Source: Orlajensenia flava
Lineage (GTDB): Bacteria > Actinomycetota > Actinomycetes > Actinomycetales > Microbacteriaceae
Direction of reading: 5' to 3'
DNA length: 64,000 bases
Assembly (NCBI RefSeq): GCF_004801905.1
Contig: NZ_SSSN01000009.1
Coordinates: 124,001 to 188,000, forward strand
The notes under the pieces were generated by a model, which saw nothing but the letters and a program-made list of their open reading frames with translations, was not told the origin of the DNA and did no database searches. A program made the position numbers and the translations under genes. Position 1 is the stretch's first letter, and the number at the start of each line of letters is the position of its first letter. Below, piece after piece: positions 33,284 through 41,783 of this stretch.

Positions 33284-33357
33284 GGTTTCGATACGCGGAG
33301 CCGCTGCGCGTCTGCGCTATTCAACCAGCGGTGCTGATCGAGTGGCTCGCTGGTCGA
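33284..33357. repeat. palindromic intergenic element, copy 2 (half plus flank)
   Basis: The stretch from GTTTCGATACGCGGAGCCGC through TGCGCGTCTGCGCTATTCAACCAGC matches the reverse complement of the left half of copy 3 at 35.2 kb with only a few changes. A second short segment with CTGATCGAGTGG follows. The complementary inner arm is missing, so this is a partial copy between gntR and rimK. Confidence 0.7.
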
Positions 33358-33365
33358 AGCTATGG

Positions 33366-33436
33366 ATTCAGGCAATAGTGCGCCAATCAGGCTTGAATCG
33401 CCGAAAGCAGCCTGACCAGCCGTCTATTGCCTGAAT
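33366..33436. terminator. inverted repeat downstream of rimK, possible bidirectional terminator
   Basis: ATTCAGGCAATAG (33366-33378) and CTATTGCCTGAAT (33424-33436) are perfect 13-base complements. Inside them CAGGCT and AGCCTG form a second pair. It lies between the convergent ends of the GntR gene and rimK, where a terminator is expected. The composition is more AT-rich than its surroundings. Confidence 0.45.
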
Positions 33437-33479
33437 GCACGGCTTCGGATGCGTGCGGCGCCGGACCGCGGAGAAGCGG

Positions 33480-34676
33480 CTACTCGACGAGCGCCGGCAG
33501 GGGCTCCTTGGGCAGACGTCGCACCTTCGCCCGGCGCTTGCGTCGCTCGGGGATCATGGAGCGCATCTCCTCGAGCTTTCCGAAGCACAGCAGGCGATCG
33601 CCGGCCTCGAGCACCACGCTCCCGCGCGGGTTCGGCACCACGGATGTGCCGCGGTGCAGCGTCAGCACGCTGATGTCGCGTTCGGCGAGCCCGGACTCGC
33701 GGAGGGCCGTCCCGACCAGGTCCGCGCCGCCGTGGACCATGAGCTCGGCCACCCCGTAACCCGTCGAGACGGTGAGCCGCTGACGCACGTCGATCTCGGG
33801 GAAGGCGACCTGGTTGGCGATGTAGTCGATGATGGCGCCGGCAACGTCGAGGTTGGTCGCCGTCTCGATGCCCTGCAGGCCGGGCGAGGAGTTGACCTCC
33901 ATCACGAGGGGGCCGTCGTTGCCTTCGAGCATGTCGACGCCGGCGACCTTGAGCCCCATGATCTGCGCCGAGCGCACGGCCGCCTGCTCGTACTCCGGCG
34001 GCAGGTCGATCGCCTCGACGCTGCCTCCCCGGTGCACGTTCGAACGGAACTCGTCCCCGTTCGCCGTGCGACGCATCGCCGCCACGACACGATCGCCGAC
34101 GACGAGCGCGCGCACATCCTTGCCCCGGCTCTCGGCGACGAAGCGCTGGATGAGCACGTTCTGCTTGGTCGAGTGCAGGGTCTCGATGATGGCCTCGGCC
34201 ACCTTCACCTGGGGAGCCAGGATGACGCCGATGCCCTGCGTGCCCTCGAGCAGCTTGATGACCACGGGTGCCCCGCCGACCTGCTCGATGGCCGGCCGGA
34301 CATCCGCCCGGTTGCGAACGAATGCCGTCGCAGGCATGCCGATGTTGTGACGCGAGAGGATCTGGCTGGCGCGCAGCTTGTCGCGAGCGTTGGTGATGCC
34401 GTTCGCGGTGTTGGGCGTGTAGACGTCCATCTGCTCGAACTGGCGCACGACCGCGGTGCCGAAGTAGGTGATGGAGCTGCCGATGCGCGGCAGGATGGCG
34501 TCGTAGTCGCTGAGCGGACGGCCGCGGTACTGCAGGTCGGGCTCGGTGCCGGACAGGTCGATCGCGAACCGCAGTGTGTTGAGCACCTTCACACGGTGGC
34601 CGCGCTGCAACGCCGCCGCCCGGAGACGCTGGGTGGAATACGCCTGCGGGGCGCGCGAGAGTATCGCGAGTTTCAT
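33480..34676 (-). CDS. rimK: RimK-type alpha-L-glutamate ligase with C-terminal RCK_C (TrkA-C) domain
   Basis: A 398-residue protein. Residues 1-90 are the RimK preATP-grasp domain. Residues about 95-285 form the ATP-grasp domain with VVIKLLEGTQGIGVILA near 140 and the metal-binding GPLVMEVNSSPGLQGIE near 258. RimK adds glutamate residues to the C-terminus of ribosomal protein S6 or other targets. The C-terminal about 90 residues resemble an RCK_C/TrkA-C ligand-binding domain (VVPNPRGSVVLEAGDRLLCFG), a fusion that would allow regulation by a small ligand. The start at 34676 is 25 bases from the divergent rimB-like start. Confidence 0.82.
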   Translation of the reverse strand: MKLAILSRAPQAYSTQRLRAAALQRGHRVKVLNTLRFAIDLSGTEPDLQYRGRPLSDYDAILPRIGSSITYFGTAVVRQFEQMDVYTPNTANGITNARDKLRASQILSRHNIGMPATAFVRNRADVRPAIEQVGGAPVVIKLLEGTQGIGVILAPQVKVAEAIIETLHSTKQNVLIQRFVAESRGKDVRALVVGDRVVAAMRRTANGDEFRSNVHRGGSVEAIDLPPEYEQAAVRSAQIMGLKVAGVDMLEGNDGPLVMEVNSSPGLQGIETATNLDVAGAIIDYIANQVAFPEIDVRQRLTVSTGYGVAELMVHGGADLVGTALRESGLAERDISVLTLHRGTSVVPNPRGSVVLEAGDRLLCFGKLEEMRSMIPERRKRRAKVRRLPKEPLPALVE

Positions 34677-34701
34677 CGGGTGCCCCTGACAAGATGGACG
34701 G

Positions 34702-35190
34702 GTGAACGAACCTTCCCATTCAAGCACCATCGCCGGGTGGCGCGAGTGGGTCGGCCTGCCCGAGCTCGGAGTGCCCTGGATCAAGGCGAAACTCGACACC
34801 GGAGCGCAGACGAGCTCGCTGCACGCCTTCGACATCGAGGAGATCCGAGCGGATGGCGGGGACCGCGTTCGGTTCGGCGTGCAGCCGTGGCAGCACAACG
34901 ACGCGGATGCAGTGGTGGTGGAGTTGCCGGTGCTCGACCGGCGCTCGGTGCGGAGCTCATCCGGGCACACCGAGGAACGCATCGTCGTGCTGCTCGACGT
35001 CGCGCTGCTCGGCCGAACGCTCGCGGTGGAGGTCACGCTGACCAACCGCGACTCGATGGGATTCCGCATGCTCATCGGACGCGAGGCGCTGCAGCAGGGG
35101 TTCCTGGTGGATTCGGCGCGCTCTTTCGTCGGCGGGCGCGCCCCCCGTGCGGTGCGCCAGCAGAACCGGGACGTCGCACCGGCCGTGTAG
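34702..35190 (+). CDS. rimB: RimB-like retropepsin-fold (ATP-dependent zinc protease family) protein
   Basis: A 162-residue aspartic-protease-like protein of the family often annotated as putative ATP-dependent zinc protease. The catalytic motif is KLDTGAQTSSLHA (residues about 31-43), with FRMLIGREAL near 126 as the second conserved block. In pseudomonads RimB is a protease partner that controls RimK-mediated modification. The gene is divergent from rimK and shares its promoter region, supporting a functional pair. GTG 34702 is the only start close to the domain. Confidence 0.78.
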   Translation: MNEPSHSSTIAGWREWVGLPELGVPWIKAKLDTGAQTSSLHAFDIEEIRADGGDRVRFGVQPWQHNDADAVVVELPVLDRRSVRSSSGHTEERIVVLLDVALLGRTLAVEVTLTNRDSMGFRMLIGREALQQGFLVDSARSFVGGRAPRAVRQQNRDVAPAV

Positions 35191-35204
35191 CACGAGCGGC
35201 GGTG

Positions 35205-35309
35205 TTGGTCGAGTAGCGCAGACGCGCAGCGGCTTCGCGTATCGAGACTCTCGCACGTGCGACCAGCGGATCTCGATACGCGGGCTCCTTGGTCGCGCTG
35301 CTCGACCAG
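35205..35309. repeat. palindromic intergenic element, copy 3 (complete)
   Basis: Outer arms GGTCGAGTAGCGC (35207-35219) and GCGCTGCTCGACC (35295-35307) differ at one position. Inner arms GCGTATCGAGA (35237-35247) and TCTCGATACGC (35271-35281) are perfect. The element fills the gap between the convergent rimB and putA genes. Confidence 0.8.
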
Positions 35310-35315
35310 CGACGA

Positions 35316-38300
35316 TCAGATCACGTCGTCGCTCAGCGTCGTCGGGTTACCGAAGCGATGGTTGGTGATGGAGATCGCCTGCTCGTGCACGAACGGCAGC
35401 AACTCGACGCGACCGGATGCCGTCACCTCGTGCGCGTAGACGGCCAGGTCGGGCGAGCCGCCGGTGGCCTCGGCCACGGCGCGCATGCTGCCCCCGATGA
35501 GACGGATGCGGGACGGGCGGGCGGCATCCGCCTCGGCCGATCCCTTCCTGCCGTCGAACAGCGAGCCGACTCGCTTCAGCCACGCCGCGTCCGACTCGAC
35601 CGTGACGCGGACATCGCGGTCGGCGAGCAGCCGCTTGACCGCGGAGGGAAGCGCGGACGAGGTCGACACCGAGAAGGCCGACGACGACAGCGTTGCGGCC
35701 GCGATGACCCGCAACGCGTCGACGAGGGACGCGTCATCCGACACCCGAACACCCACGGGGACCGACAGGTAACGGAACAGGTTGCGCTCGACGCCCACGT
35801 TCGAGACGTCCTTCACGGCGCCGTACTCCTCGCGCCAGGCCAACGCGTCGGAGAGCGCGCCTCGCCGCAGCAGGTCGAACTCGTCGTAGGAGAGCGAGGG
35901 TTGCGACGCCTCGATGATGTCGGTGACGCGGCGCTCGAGGCCCCGCAGGTGCAGGGTCTTGGACGGGCTGCCGGCATCCGCCTTCCAGTCGCCGAGGCCG
36001 AACAGGTAGTTGGGGCCGCCGGCCTTGGAGCCGGGGCCGACGGACGAGCGCTTCCACCCGCCGAACGGCTGACGGCGCACGATGGCACCCGTGATTGCGC
36101 GATTGACGTAGAGGTTGCCCGCCTCGACGGTGGCGAGCCACAGCTCGAGCTCCACCGGGTCGAGCGAGTGCAGGCCCGAGGTGAGCCCGTAGTCCACGGC
36201 GTTCTGGAACCGGATGGCCTCCTCGAGCGTGCGGGCGCGCATGACGCTCAGCACGGGGCCGAAGAACTCGGTGAGGTGCGCGTACGAGCCGGGAGCCACC
36301 CCGTCGCGGATGCCCGGTGACCACAACCGCCCGCTGCCGTCGAGCTGCCTCGGCTTGACCAGCCAGCTCTCACCGATGCCGAGCTGGGTGAGACCGGCGC
36401 GCAGCTTTCCCGCGACCGGTTCGATGACCGGCCCCATCTGCGCCGCCGGGTCGTCGGGATACCCCACCCGCAGCGATGACGTGGCGTCGACCAGCTGGTT
36501 GATGAAGCGCTTCGACCGCCCGACCGAACCGACCAGGATCACCAGGCTCGCTGCCGAGCACTTCTGGCCGGCGTGACCGAAAGCGCTCTTGACGACGTCG
36601 GACGCCGCCAGATCGAGGTCGGCCGACGGAGTGACGATGATGGCGTTCTTGCCGCTCGTCTCGGCCAGGAGCGGCAGGTCGGGGCGGAACGAGCGGAACA
36701 GCTTGGCGGTGTCGTAGGCGCCGGTGAGAATGACGCGGTCGACGGACGGATGCGCGATCAGCCGCTCGCCGAGCGCACCCTCCTCGATGTCGACGAGGGC
36801 GAGCAGGTCGCGCGGGATCCCGGCCTCCCAGAGCGCCTCGACCATCACGGCGCCGCAGCGCTTCGCCTGGGGCGCTGGCTTGATGATGACGCCCGACCCG
36901 GCGGCGAGCGCCGCGAGGACTCCCCCGGCCGGGATGGCGACGGGGAAGTTCCACGGCGGCGTCACGACGGTCAGCTGCGACGGAACGAAGAACGCGCCCT
37001 GCACGTGGTCGAGTTCGCGGGCGCGCTCGGCGTAGTAATGGGCGAAGTCGATCGCCTCGCTGATCTCGGGGTCGGCCTCGGCGATGGTCTTGCCGGTCTC
37101 GGATGCGCTCACCTCGATGAGGCGATCGCGGTTCGCGGCGAGCGCGAGCCCCGCGCGGTGCAGGATGGCCGCCCGCTCTCCACCCGTCCGCTCACCCCAA
37201 CGTCGTCCGGCGGCTGACACGGTGCGCACGAGGGTGTCGAGGTCGGCGGCGTCCGTCAACGCGGCGGAACGGATGGCGTTCACGCCGAGCTGCGAGGCCG
37301 CTACCCGCTCGAGAACGCGACGACCCCAGGCGCGGTTGGCGGGCAGTGCGGGGTCGGTGTCCGGCTCGTTGCTGAAGAAGTCCGTGGACCCTCCGCTGCC
37401 GCGGGTGAGCCCGAGCACGGCGGCGGTCAGCAGCGGCTGGGTCTCGCCGAGGGCGTCGTCACCGTGGGCGGTGGGCTCCAGCTGGGCCGTGCGGGTGCGG
37501 TCCTGGGTGCGCGTCGGGCCGGGGACGCTCTCGTCCAGCGCCGCCAATGAGGCGAGGAAACGATCCCGCTCGCGTCGCAGCAGGACGCGGTCGCTGGTCA
37601 GCTCGAACACCGCGGACATGAAGTTCTCGGTGCTCGCATTCTCCTCGAGGCGCCGGATGAGGTAGGCGATCGCGACGTCGAACTCCGCTGGGTCCACGAC
37701 CGGCGTGTACAGCAGCAGTCGACCGACCGTGGCGCTGACCGCCTCGGCCTGCCCCGTCGCCATGCCGAGCAGCATCTCGAACTCGACGGCATCCGTTACC
37801 CCGCGTTGCCGGGCGAGCAGCCACGCCCAGGCGACGTCGAAGAGGTTGTGGCCGGCCACCCCGAGGTGCACGGCATCCGTGTTCTCGAGAGTCAGCGCCC
37901 AACTCAGGACGCGCTTGTAGTTGGTGTCGCTGTCCTGCTTGCTCGAGTAGGTGGCGAGCGGCCAGTCGTGGATGGCGGCGTCGACCTGCTCCATCGCCAG
38001 GTTCGCGCCCTTCACCACCCGCACCTTGATCGGCGCCCCGCCTGCTGCGCGACGCTGGCGCGCCCACGCGGTGAGCTGCTGGAGCGCCCCGAGCGCGTCG
38101 GGGAGGTAGGCCTGCAGCACGATGCCCGCCTCGAGGTCCTTCAGCGAGGGCTGCTCGAGGATGCGCGTGAACACCGCGATGGTGAGATCGAGGTCGCGGT
38201 ACTCCTCCATGTCGAGGTTGATGAACTTGGGGCTCGCGTTGCGCGCGGCGAGCTCGTACAACGGTGTGAGCCGCTCCACGACGGTGTCGACGGCCTCGTC

Positions 38301-38873
38301 GAACGACCACATCGAGAGCTGGCTGACGACGCTCGAGACCTTGATCGACACGTAGTCGACGTCATCGCGGGCCAGGAGTGCCCGGGTTCCCGCGAGTCGG
38401 CGCGCGGCCTCCTTCTCGCCGAGCACCGCCTCGCCGAGCAGGTTCAGGTTGAGCCGGTTGCCGCCCTCACGCAGCTTCTCGATCACCGGGCCGAGCTTGG
38501 CGGGCGTCGCGTCGACGACGAGGTGGCCCACCATGCTGCGCAGGACGCGGCGCGCGATCGGGATGACGACCCACGGGATGACCGGTCCGACCTGGCCGCC
38601 GAGCCAGACGGCGGCGCGCATGTACCAGGGGAGGAATCGCGGGGTGGCCGACGAGACCAGCTTGAGGTTCTCGCCCGCCACCATGAGGTCCTCCGGCCGC
38701 ATCACGCCGTCGACGAAGCCGACCGTGAACTCGAGGCCATGGGGGTCCTTGAGGACACCGGCGAGACGCTCCGCCGCCGGATCGGCGGGGATGTCGGCGC
38801 TCACCGCCAGCCAGCGATCGACGAGAGCGACCACGTCGGTCGCGAGCGCGAGCGGAGCAGAGGTGTCGGTCAC
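35316..38873 (-). CDS. putA: bifunctional proline dehydrogenase/L-glutamate gamma-semialdehyde dehydrogenase
   Basis: An 1185-residue PutA. The proline dehydrogenase barrel occupies about residues 90-480 (GGNRLNLNLLGEAVLGEKEA near 137). The aldehyde dehydrogenase domain covers about 560-1020, with VTPPWNFPVAIPAGG near 638 and the catalytic Cys in HAGQKCSAAS (Cys about 772). A C-terminal region follows. It lacks the N-terminal DNA-binding domain of enterobacterial PutA, so it is an enzyme only. It oxidises proline to glutamate, feeding electrons to FAD/quinone and NAD. GTG 38873 follows AAGGACG. The frame continuing upstream to 39137 crosses tandem repeats and is not coding. Confidence 0.9.
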   Translation of the reverse strand: MTDTSAPLALATDVVALVDRWLAVSADIPADPAAERLAGVLKDPHGLEFTVGFVDGVMRPEDLMVAGENLKLVSSATPRFLPWYMRAAVWLGGQVGPVIPWVVIPIARRVLRSMVGHLVVDATPAKLGPVIEKLREGGNRLNLNLLGEAVLGEKEAARRLAGTRALLARDDVDYVSIKVSSVVSQLSMWSFDEAVDTVVERLTPLYELAARNASPKFINLDMEEYRDLDLTIAVFTRILEQPSLKDLEAGIVLQAYLPDALGALQQLTAWARQRRAAGGAPIKVRVVKGANLAMEQVDAAIHDWPLATYSSKQDSDTNYKRVLSWALTLENTDAVHLGVAGHNLFDVAWAWLLARQRGVTDAVEFEMLLGMATGQAEAVSATVGRLLLYTPVVDPAEFDVAIAYLIRRLEENASTENFMSAVFELTSDRVLLRRERDRFLASLAALDESVPGPTRTQDRTRTAQLEPTAHGDDALGETQPLLTAAVLGLTRGSGGSTDFFSNEPDTDPALPANRAWGRRVLERVAASQLGVNAIRSAALTDAADLDTLVRTVSAAGRRWGERTGGERAAILHRAGLALAANRDRLIEVSASETGKTIAEADPEISEAIDFAHYYAERARELDHVQGAFFVPSQLTVVTPPWNFPVAIPAGGVLAALAAGSGVIIKPAPQAKRCGAVMVEALWEAGIPRDLLALVDIEEGALGERLIAHPSVDRVILTGAYDTAKLFRSFRPDLPLLAETSGKNAIIVTPSADLDLAASDVVKSAFGHAGQKCSAASLVILVGSVGRSKRFINQLVDATSSLRVGYPDDPAAQMGPVIEPVAGKLRAGLTQLGIGESWLVKPRQLDGSGRLWSPGIRDGVAPGSYAHLTEFFGPVLSVMRARTLEEAIRFQNAVDYGLTSGLHSLDPVELELWLATVEAGNLYVNRAITGAIVRRQPFGGWKRSSVGPGSKAGGPNYLFGLGDWKADAGSPSKTLHLRGLERRVTDIIEASQPSLSYDEFDLLRRGALSDALAWREEYGAVKDVSNVGVERNLFRYLSVPVGVRVSDDASLVDALRVIAAATLSSSAFSVSTSSALPSAVKRLLADRDVRVTVESDAAWLKRVGSLFDGRKGSAEADAARPSRIRLIGGSMRAVAEATGGSPDLAVYAHEVTASGRVELLPFVHEQAISITNHRFGNPTTLSDDVI

Positions 38874-38946
38874 AGCGACGTCCTTATCTCGAGTGTGCCC
38901 CTCCAGTCTCCCCCCTCCGCGGGGCGCAAGCGGACGAATCGGGCGG

Positions 38947-39089
38947 GCATCCGCGGGCACGACCGTGCGGCATCCGCGGGCACGACCGTGCGGGCATCCG
39001 CGGGCATGACCGTGCGGGCATCCGCGGGCACGACCGTACGGGCATCCGCAGGCACGACCGTGCGGGCATCCGCGCGCACGACCGTGCGG
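38947..39089. repeat. tandem repeat of a 24-base unit, six copies
   Basis: Six units of GCATCCGCGGGCACGACCGTGCGG follow each other at 38947, 38971 (23 bases), 38994, 39018, 39042 and 39066, with 0-2 changes each. Each unit contains an internal short dyad CGGGCACGACCGTGCGG region, so a series of small hairpins is possible. It lies in the divergent gap between putA and the META lipoprotein gene (38874-39230), upstream of the putA start. Confidence 0.9.
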
Positions 39090-39147
39090 CGCACCTTGTG
39101 TGCGCCGGCGCAGGGCGCACGGTGCGCCCGTGCACACAAGGTGCGCC
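39088..39147. repeat. perfect 16-base inverted repeat next to the tandem repeats
   Basis: GGCGCACCTTGTGTGC (39088-39103) and GCACACAAGGTGCGCC (39132-39147) are perfect complements separated by 28 bases. The loop itself contains GGGCGCACGGTGCGCCC-like dyad sequence, so the whole forms a long GC-rich hairpin. It separates the putA leader from the lipoprotein gene. Confidence 0.8.
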
Positions 39148-39230
39148 AGAGCAGGGTGGGGGCGCGGACGGATGCGGCACGCTCACGGATGACGCTGGCG
39201 GGGTGGCCGAGGCGGGGATACGCTCCGAAC

Positions 39231-39956
39231 ATGACACGATCCATCGCCCGCGTGAGCGTCGTCGCCCTGCTCGCCACCGCAGCCCTCGCTCTCACGGCCT
39301 GCTCGGCGATCGACCCGCCCGGCACCGATCCCTCCGGCGTGTGGGGCGACTCCGCGCCCGGCGCCGCGCAGCCCTACCTCGAGCTGTCGGGTGACGGCAG
39401 GGTCACCGGCAGCGACGGCTGCAACCGGCTGCTGGGCGACTGGAAGGGCGACGGGAGGACCGTGACGTTCAACCGGCTCGCCTCCACCCGCATGGCCTGC
39501 GAGGATGTCGACACCTGGCTCTCGGGAGCGGCGTCCGGCCGCGTCAAGGACAGCACGCTCATCATCTACGACACGGATGGCAGCAGGATCGGCGAACTCA
39601 AGCGATCGAGCGACGTCCCCTCCGCGACGACGCAGGCGACGTCCTCGGCGCCCGTCGCGGGAGATGCGAATCCCGCACTGGCCGGCGCGTGGGGCGTCAG
39701 CGAGCAGGGCAAACCCCATCTCACGTTCACGGATGCTGGAACGGTCAGCGGGAGCGACGGATGCAACCTCATCGCCGGATCGTGGAAGCTTGCGGACGGC
39801 GTCGTGACCTTCGGCCAGCTCGTCTCGACGCTGATGGCCTGCGATCAGGTCGACACCTGGCTCGGCGGCGCGTCCACCGCCACCGTGAGCGGCGCCACGA
39901 TGACCGTCTACGACAACACCGACGCGAAGATCGGCACGCTCGAACGAGCGAGCTGA
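39231..39956 (+). CDS. META-domain (HslJ-like) lipoprotein, two repeats
   Basis: A 241-residue exported lipoprotein. The signal peptide has a basic start, a hydrophobic core and the lipobox LTACS, so lipidation at about Cys23. Two META/HslJ-like modules follow: the first with GDGRVTGSDGCNRLLGDW near residue 54, the second with DAGTVSGSDGCNLIAGSW near 168; each ends in an ACxxVDTWL block. Meta domains occur in secreted or heat-inducible proteins of unknown function. The repeat structure points to internal duplication. Confidence 0.85.
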   Translation: MTRSIARVSVVALLATAALALTACSAIDPPGTDPSGVWGDSAPGAAQPYLELSGDGRVTGSDGCNRLLGDWKGDGRTVTFNRLASTRMACEDVDTWLSGAASGRVKDSTLIIYDTDGSRIGELKRSSDVPSATTQATSSAPVAGDANPALAGAWGVSEQGKPHLTFTDAGTVSGSDGCNLIAGSWKLADGVVTFGQLVSTLMACDQVDTWLGGASTATVSGATMTVYDNTDAKIGTLERAS

Positions 39957-39997
39957 GCGGGCGCGAGGCGGCGCCGCCGCGCCGGTAGGGTCGTCGG

Positions 39998-41686
39998 ATG
40001 ACCCACGCTGAACACGACGTCGTGATCGTCGGCGGAGGCCACAACGGTCTCGTCGCCGCCGCCTACCTCGCCTCCGCCGGCCGCAGCGTGCTGCTTCTCG
40101 AGCGCGACGATCACGTCGGCGGGGCCGCCGTGTCCGCCCCGGCCTTCGTCGGCGTCGACGCCCGCCTGTCCCGCTACTCCTACCTCGTCAGCCTGCTTCC
40201 GCAGCGCATCAGCGACGAGCTGGGCCTCGACATCCGTCTGGTGCGACGGCGATTCTCGTCGTACACGCCCGACCCCGCCGACACGTCGCGCGGCCTCCTC
40301 GTCGACAATGCGGATCCTGAGGCGACACGCGAATCGTTCGCCGCGATCGGCGCGGAGGCGGATGCGGCCAGCTGGACCGACTTCTACGCGACGACCGCCC
40401 GGATGGCGCGCGCGATCTTCCCGACGCTCACCGAGCCGCTGCCGACGCGCGAGGAGGCACGCCGAATGGTGGGCGACGACGAGGCATGGACCGCATTCGT
40501 CGAACGCCCGCTGGGCCAGACGATCAAGGCGCGTTTCGACGACGACCTCGTGCGCGGCGTCGTGGCGACGGACGGCCTCATCGGCACCTTCGCCGCCCTC
40601 GACGACCCGACGTTGGACGCCAACCGCTGCTTCCTCTACCACGTGATCGGCGGGGGAACCGGGGACTGGGACGTTCCGATCGGCGGGATGGGCGCCGTCA
40701 GCGGAGAACTCGAGCGGGCAGCCCGGAAAGCGGGGGCTCGCATCGTGACGGGGGCTGATGTGCTCTCCGTGACGCCGGACGGAGAGGTACGGTACGTGCG
40801 CGACGGCGTCGAGCAGATCGCCCACGGCGCGTGGGTGCTCGCGAACGTGGCGCCGGTGGTGCTGGAGCGGATGCTGGATGCGGGTGCGGATGATCTCGAT
40901 ACGCGTGCTCGCTCCGCGCCCGCGCTACTCGATCAGCGGGACCGAACGGGTGCGGGCGATCACGATCGGCGTTGGTCGAGCAGGCCGCGAGTGCAGCGAG
41001 CAGCCGTATGGAGACCCGCCGACGCAGCCGAAGGTGCTCAGGTGAAGGTCAACCTCATGCTCACCCGGCTGCCCCGGCTGCGTGACACCTCGGTCTCCCC
41101 CGAGGCGGCCTTCGGCGGCACGTTCCACATCAACGAGCGCTACGGTCAGCTCGAGCGCGCGTACGAGCAGGCGGCGGGCGGTGAGATCCCGGATGTCATC
41201 CCGTGCGAGGTCTACTGCCACTCCCTCAGCGACCCGAGCATCCTCTCGCCCGAGCTCGCCGCATCCGGAGCGCAGACCCTCACCGTGTTCGCCCTGCACG
41301 TTCCCGACCGGCTGATGGACACCGGTGACGAGGACGACCTGCGAGCACGGCTGCAGGCCGCGGTACTGGCCTCGCTCGACTCGGTGCTCGCCGAGCCGAT
41401 CGCCGACGTCGTCATGCTCGACGCGAACGGCGAGCCGTGCATCGAGACCAAGACGACGCGCGACATCGAGCGAGCCATCGGCATGCCGGGAGGCAGCATC
41501 TTCCACGGCCCGTTGTCCTGGCCGTTCCTCGAGGACGACGAGCCGAGCGACACTCCGGCCGACCGGTGGGGCGTGGCGACCGCGCATCCGCGGATCCTGA
41601 TCTGCGGGTCCGGCGCCCGCCGAGGCGGCGCGGTCAGCGGTATCGGCGGGCACAACGCCGCGATGGCCGTGCTGGAGAGCGACTGA
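39998..41686 (+). CDS. phytoene desaturase-like FAD oxidoreductase with in-frame repeat insertion
   Basis: A 562-residue FAD-dependent oxidoreductase of the phytoene desaturase/pyridine-nucleotide-disulfide superfamily. FAD binding is by VIVGGGHNGLVAAAYLASAG (residues 8-27), and the C-terminal FAD segment is RWGVATAHPRILICGSGA near 525, followed by GGAVSGIGGHNAAMAV. Between LANVAPVVLERML (ending near residue 293) and AQVKVNLMLTRLPRLRD (starting near 347), two segments that are close in relatives, about 48 residues are encoded by palindromic element DNA. The frame stays open. Whether the enzyme is still active is unknown. The substrate is unknown; it is not next to other carotenoid genes. Confidence 0.8.
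   Translation: MTHAEHDVVIVGGGHNGLVAAAYLASAGRSVLLLERDDHVGGAAVSAPAFVGVDARLSRYSYLVSLLPQRISDELGLDIRLVRRRFSSYTPDPADTSRGLLVDNADPEATRESFAAIGAEADAASWTDFYATTARMARAIFPTLTEPLPTREEARRMVGDDEAWTAFVERPLGQTIKARFDDDLVRGVVATDGLIGTFAALDDPTLDANRCFLYHVIGGGTGDWDVPIGGMGAVSGELERAARKAGARIVTGADVLSVTPDGEVRYVRDGVEQIAHGAWVLANVAPVVLERMLDAGADDLDTRARSAPALLDQRDRTGAGDHDRRWSSRPRVQRAAVWRPADAAEGAQVKVNLMLTRLPRLRDTSVSPEAAFGGTFHINERYGQLERAYEQAAGGEIPDVIPCEVYCHSLSDPSILSPELAASGAQTLTVFALHVPDRLMDTGDEDDLRARLQAAVLASLDSVLAEPIADVVMLDANGEPCIETKTTRDIERAIGMPGGSIFHGPLSWPFLEDDEPSDTPADRWGVATAHPRILICGSGARRGGAVSGIGGHNAAMAVLESD
40891..41013. repeat. palindromic element, copy 4, inside a coding sequence
   Basis: TCTCGATACGC at 40893-40903 through GCGCTACTCGATCAGCG at 40922-40938 is a half element like the right arm of copy 1. 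From about 40971, GTTGGTCGAGCAGG to CCGTATGGAGAC (ending 41013) is a degraded left half. The order of halves is reversed relative to the intergenic copies. Together they insert in frame into the oxidoreductase gene. Confidence 0.75.
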
Positions 41687-41783
41687 GCCGCCGCGACTCG
41701 GCTCCCGTGCCGACGGGCGAGCCGGGTCGCCCGGGCGACCGCGTCGCGTCATGATGAGAACCTGACAACGGGAAGGCCATCCG

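Noticed and set aside
38947-39089. Possible CRISPR array
   Set aside because: The 24-base units are contiguous without unique spacers and there are no cas genes, so it is a simple tandem repeat.
38874-39137. N-terminal extension of PutA through the repeats
   Set aside because: The open frame only translates the tandem repeat. The GTG at 38873 has a binding site and begins the normal N-terminus.
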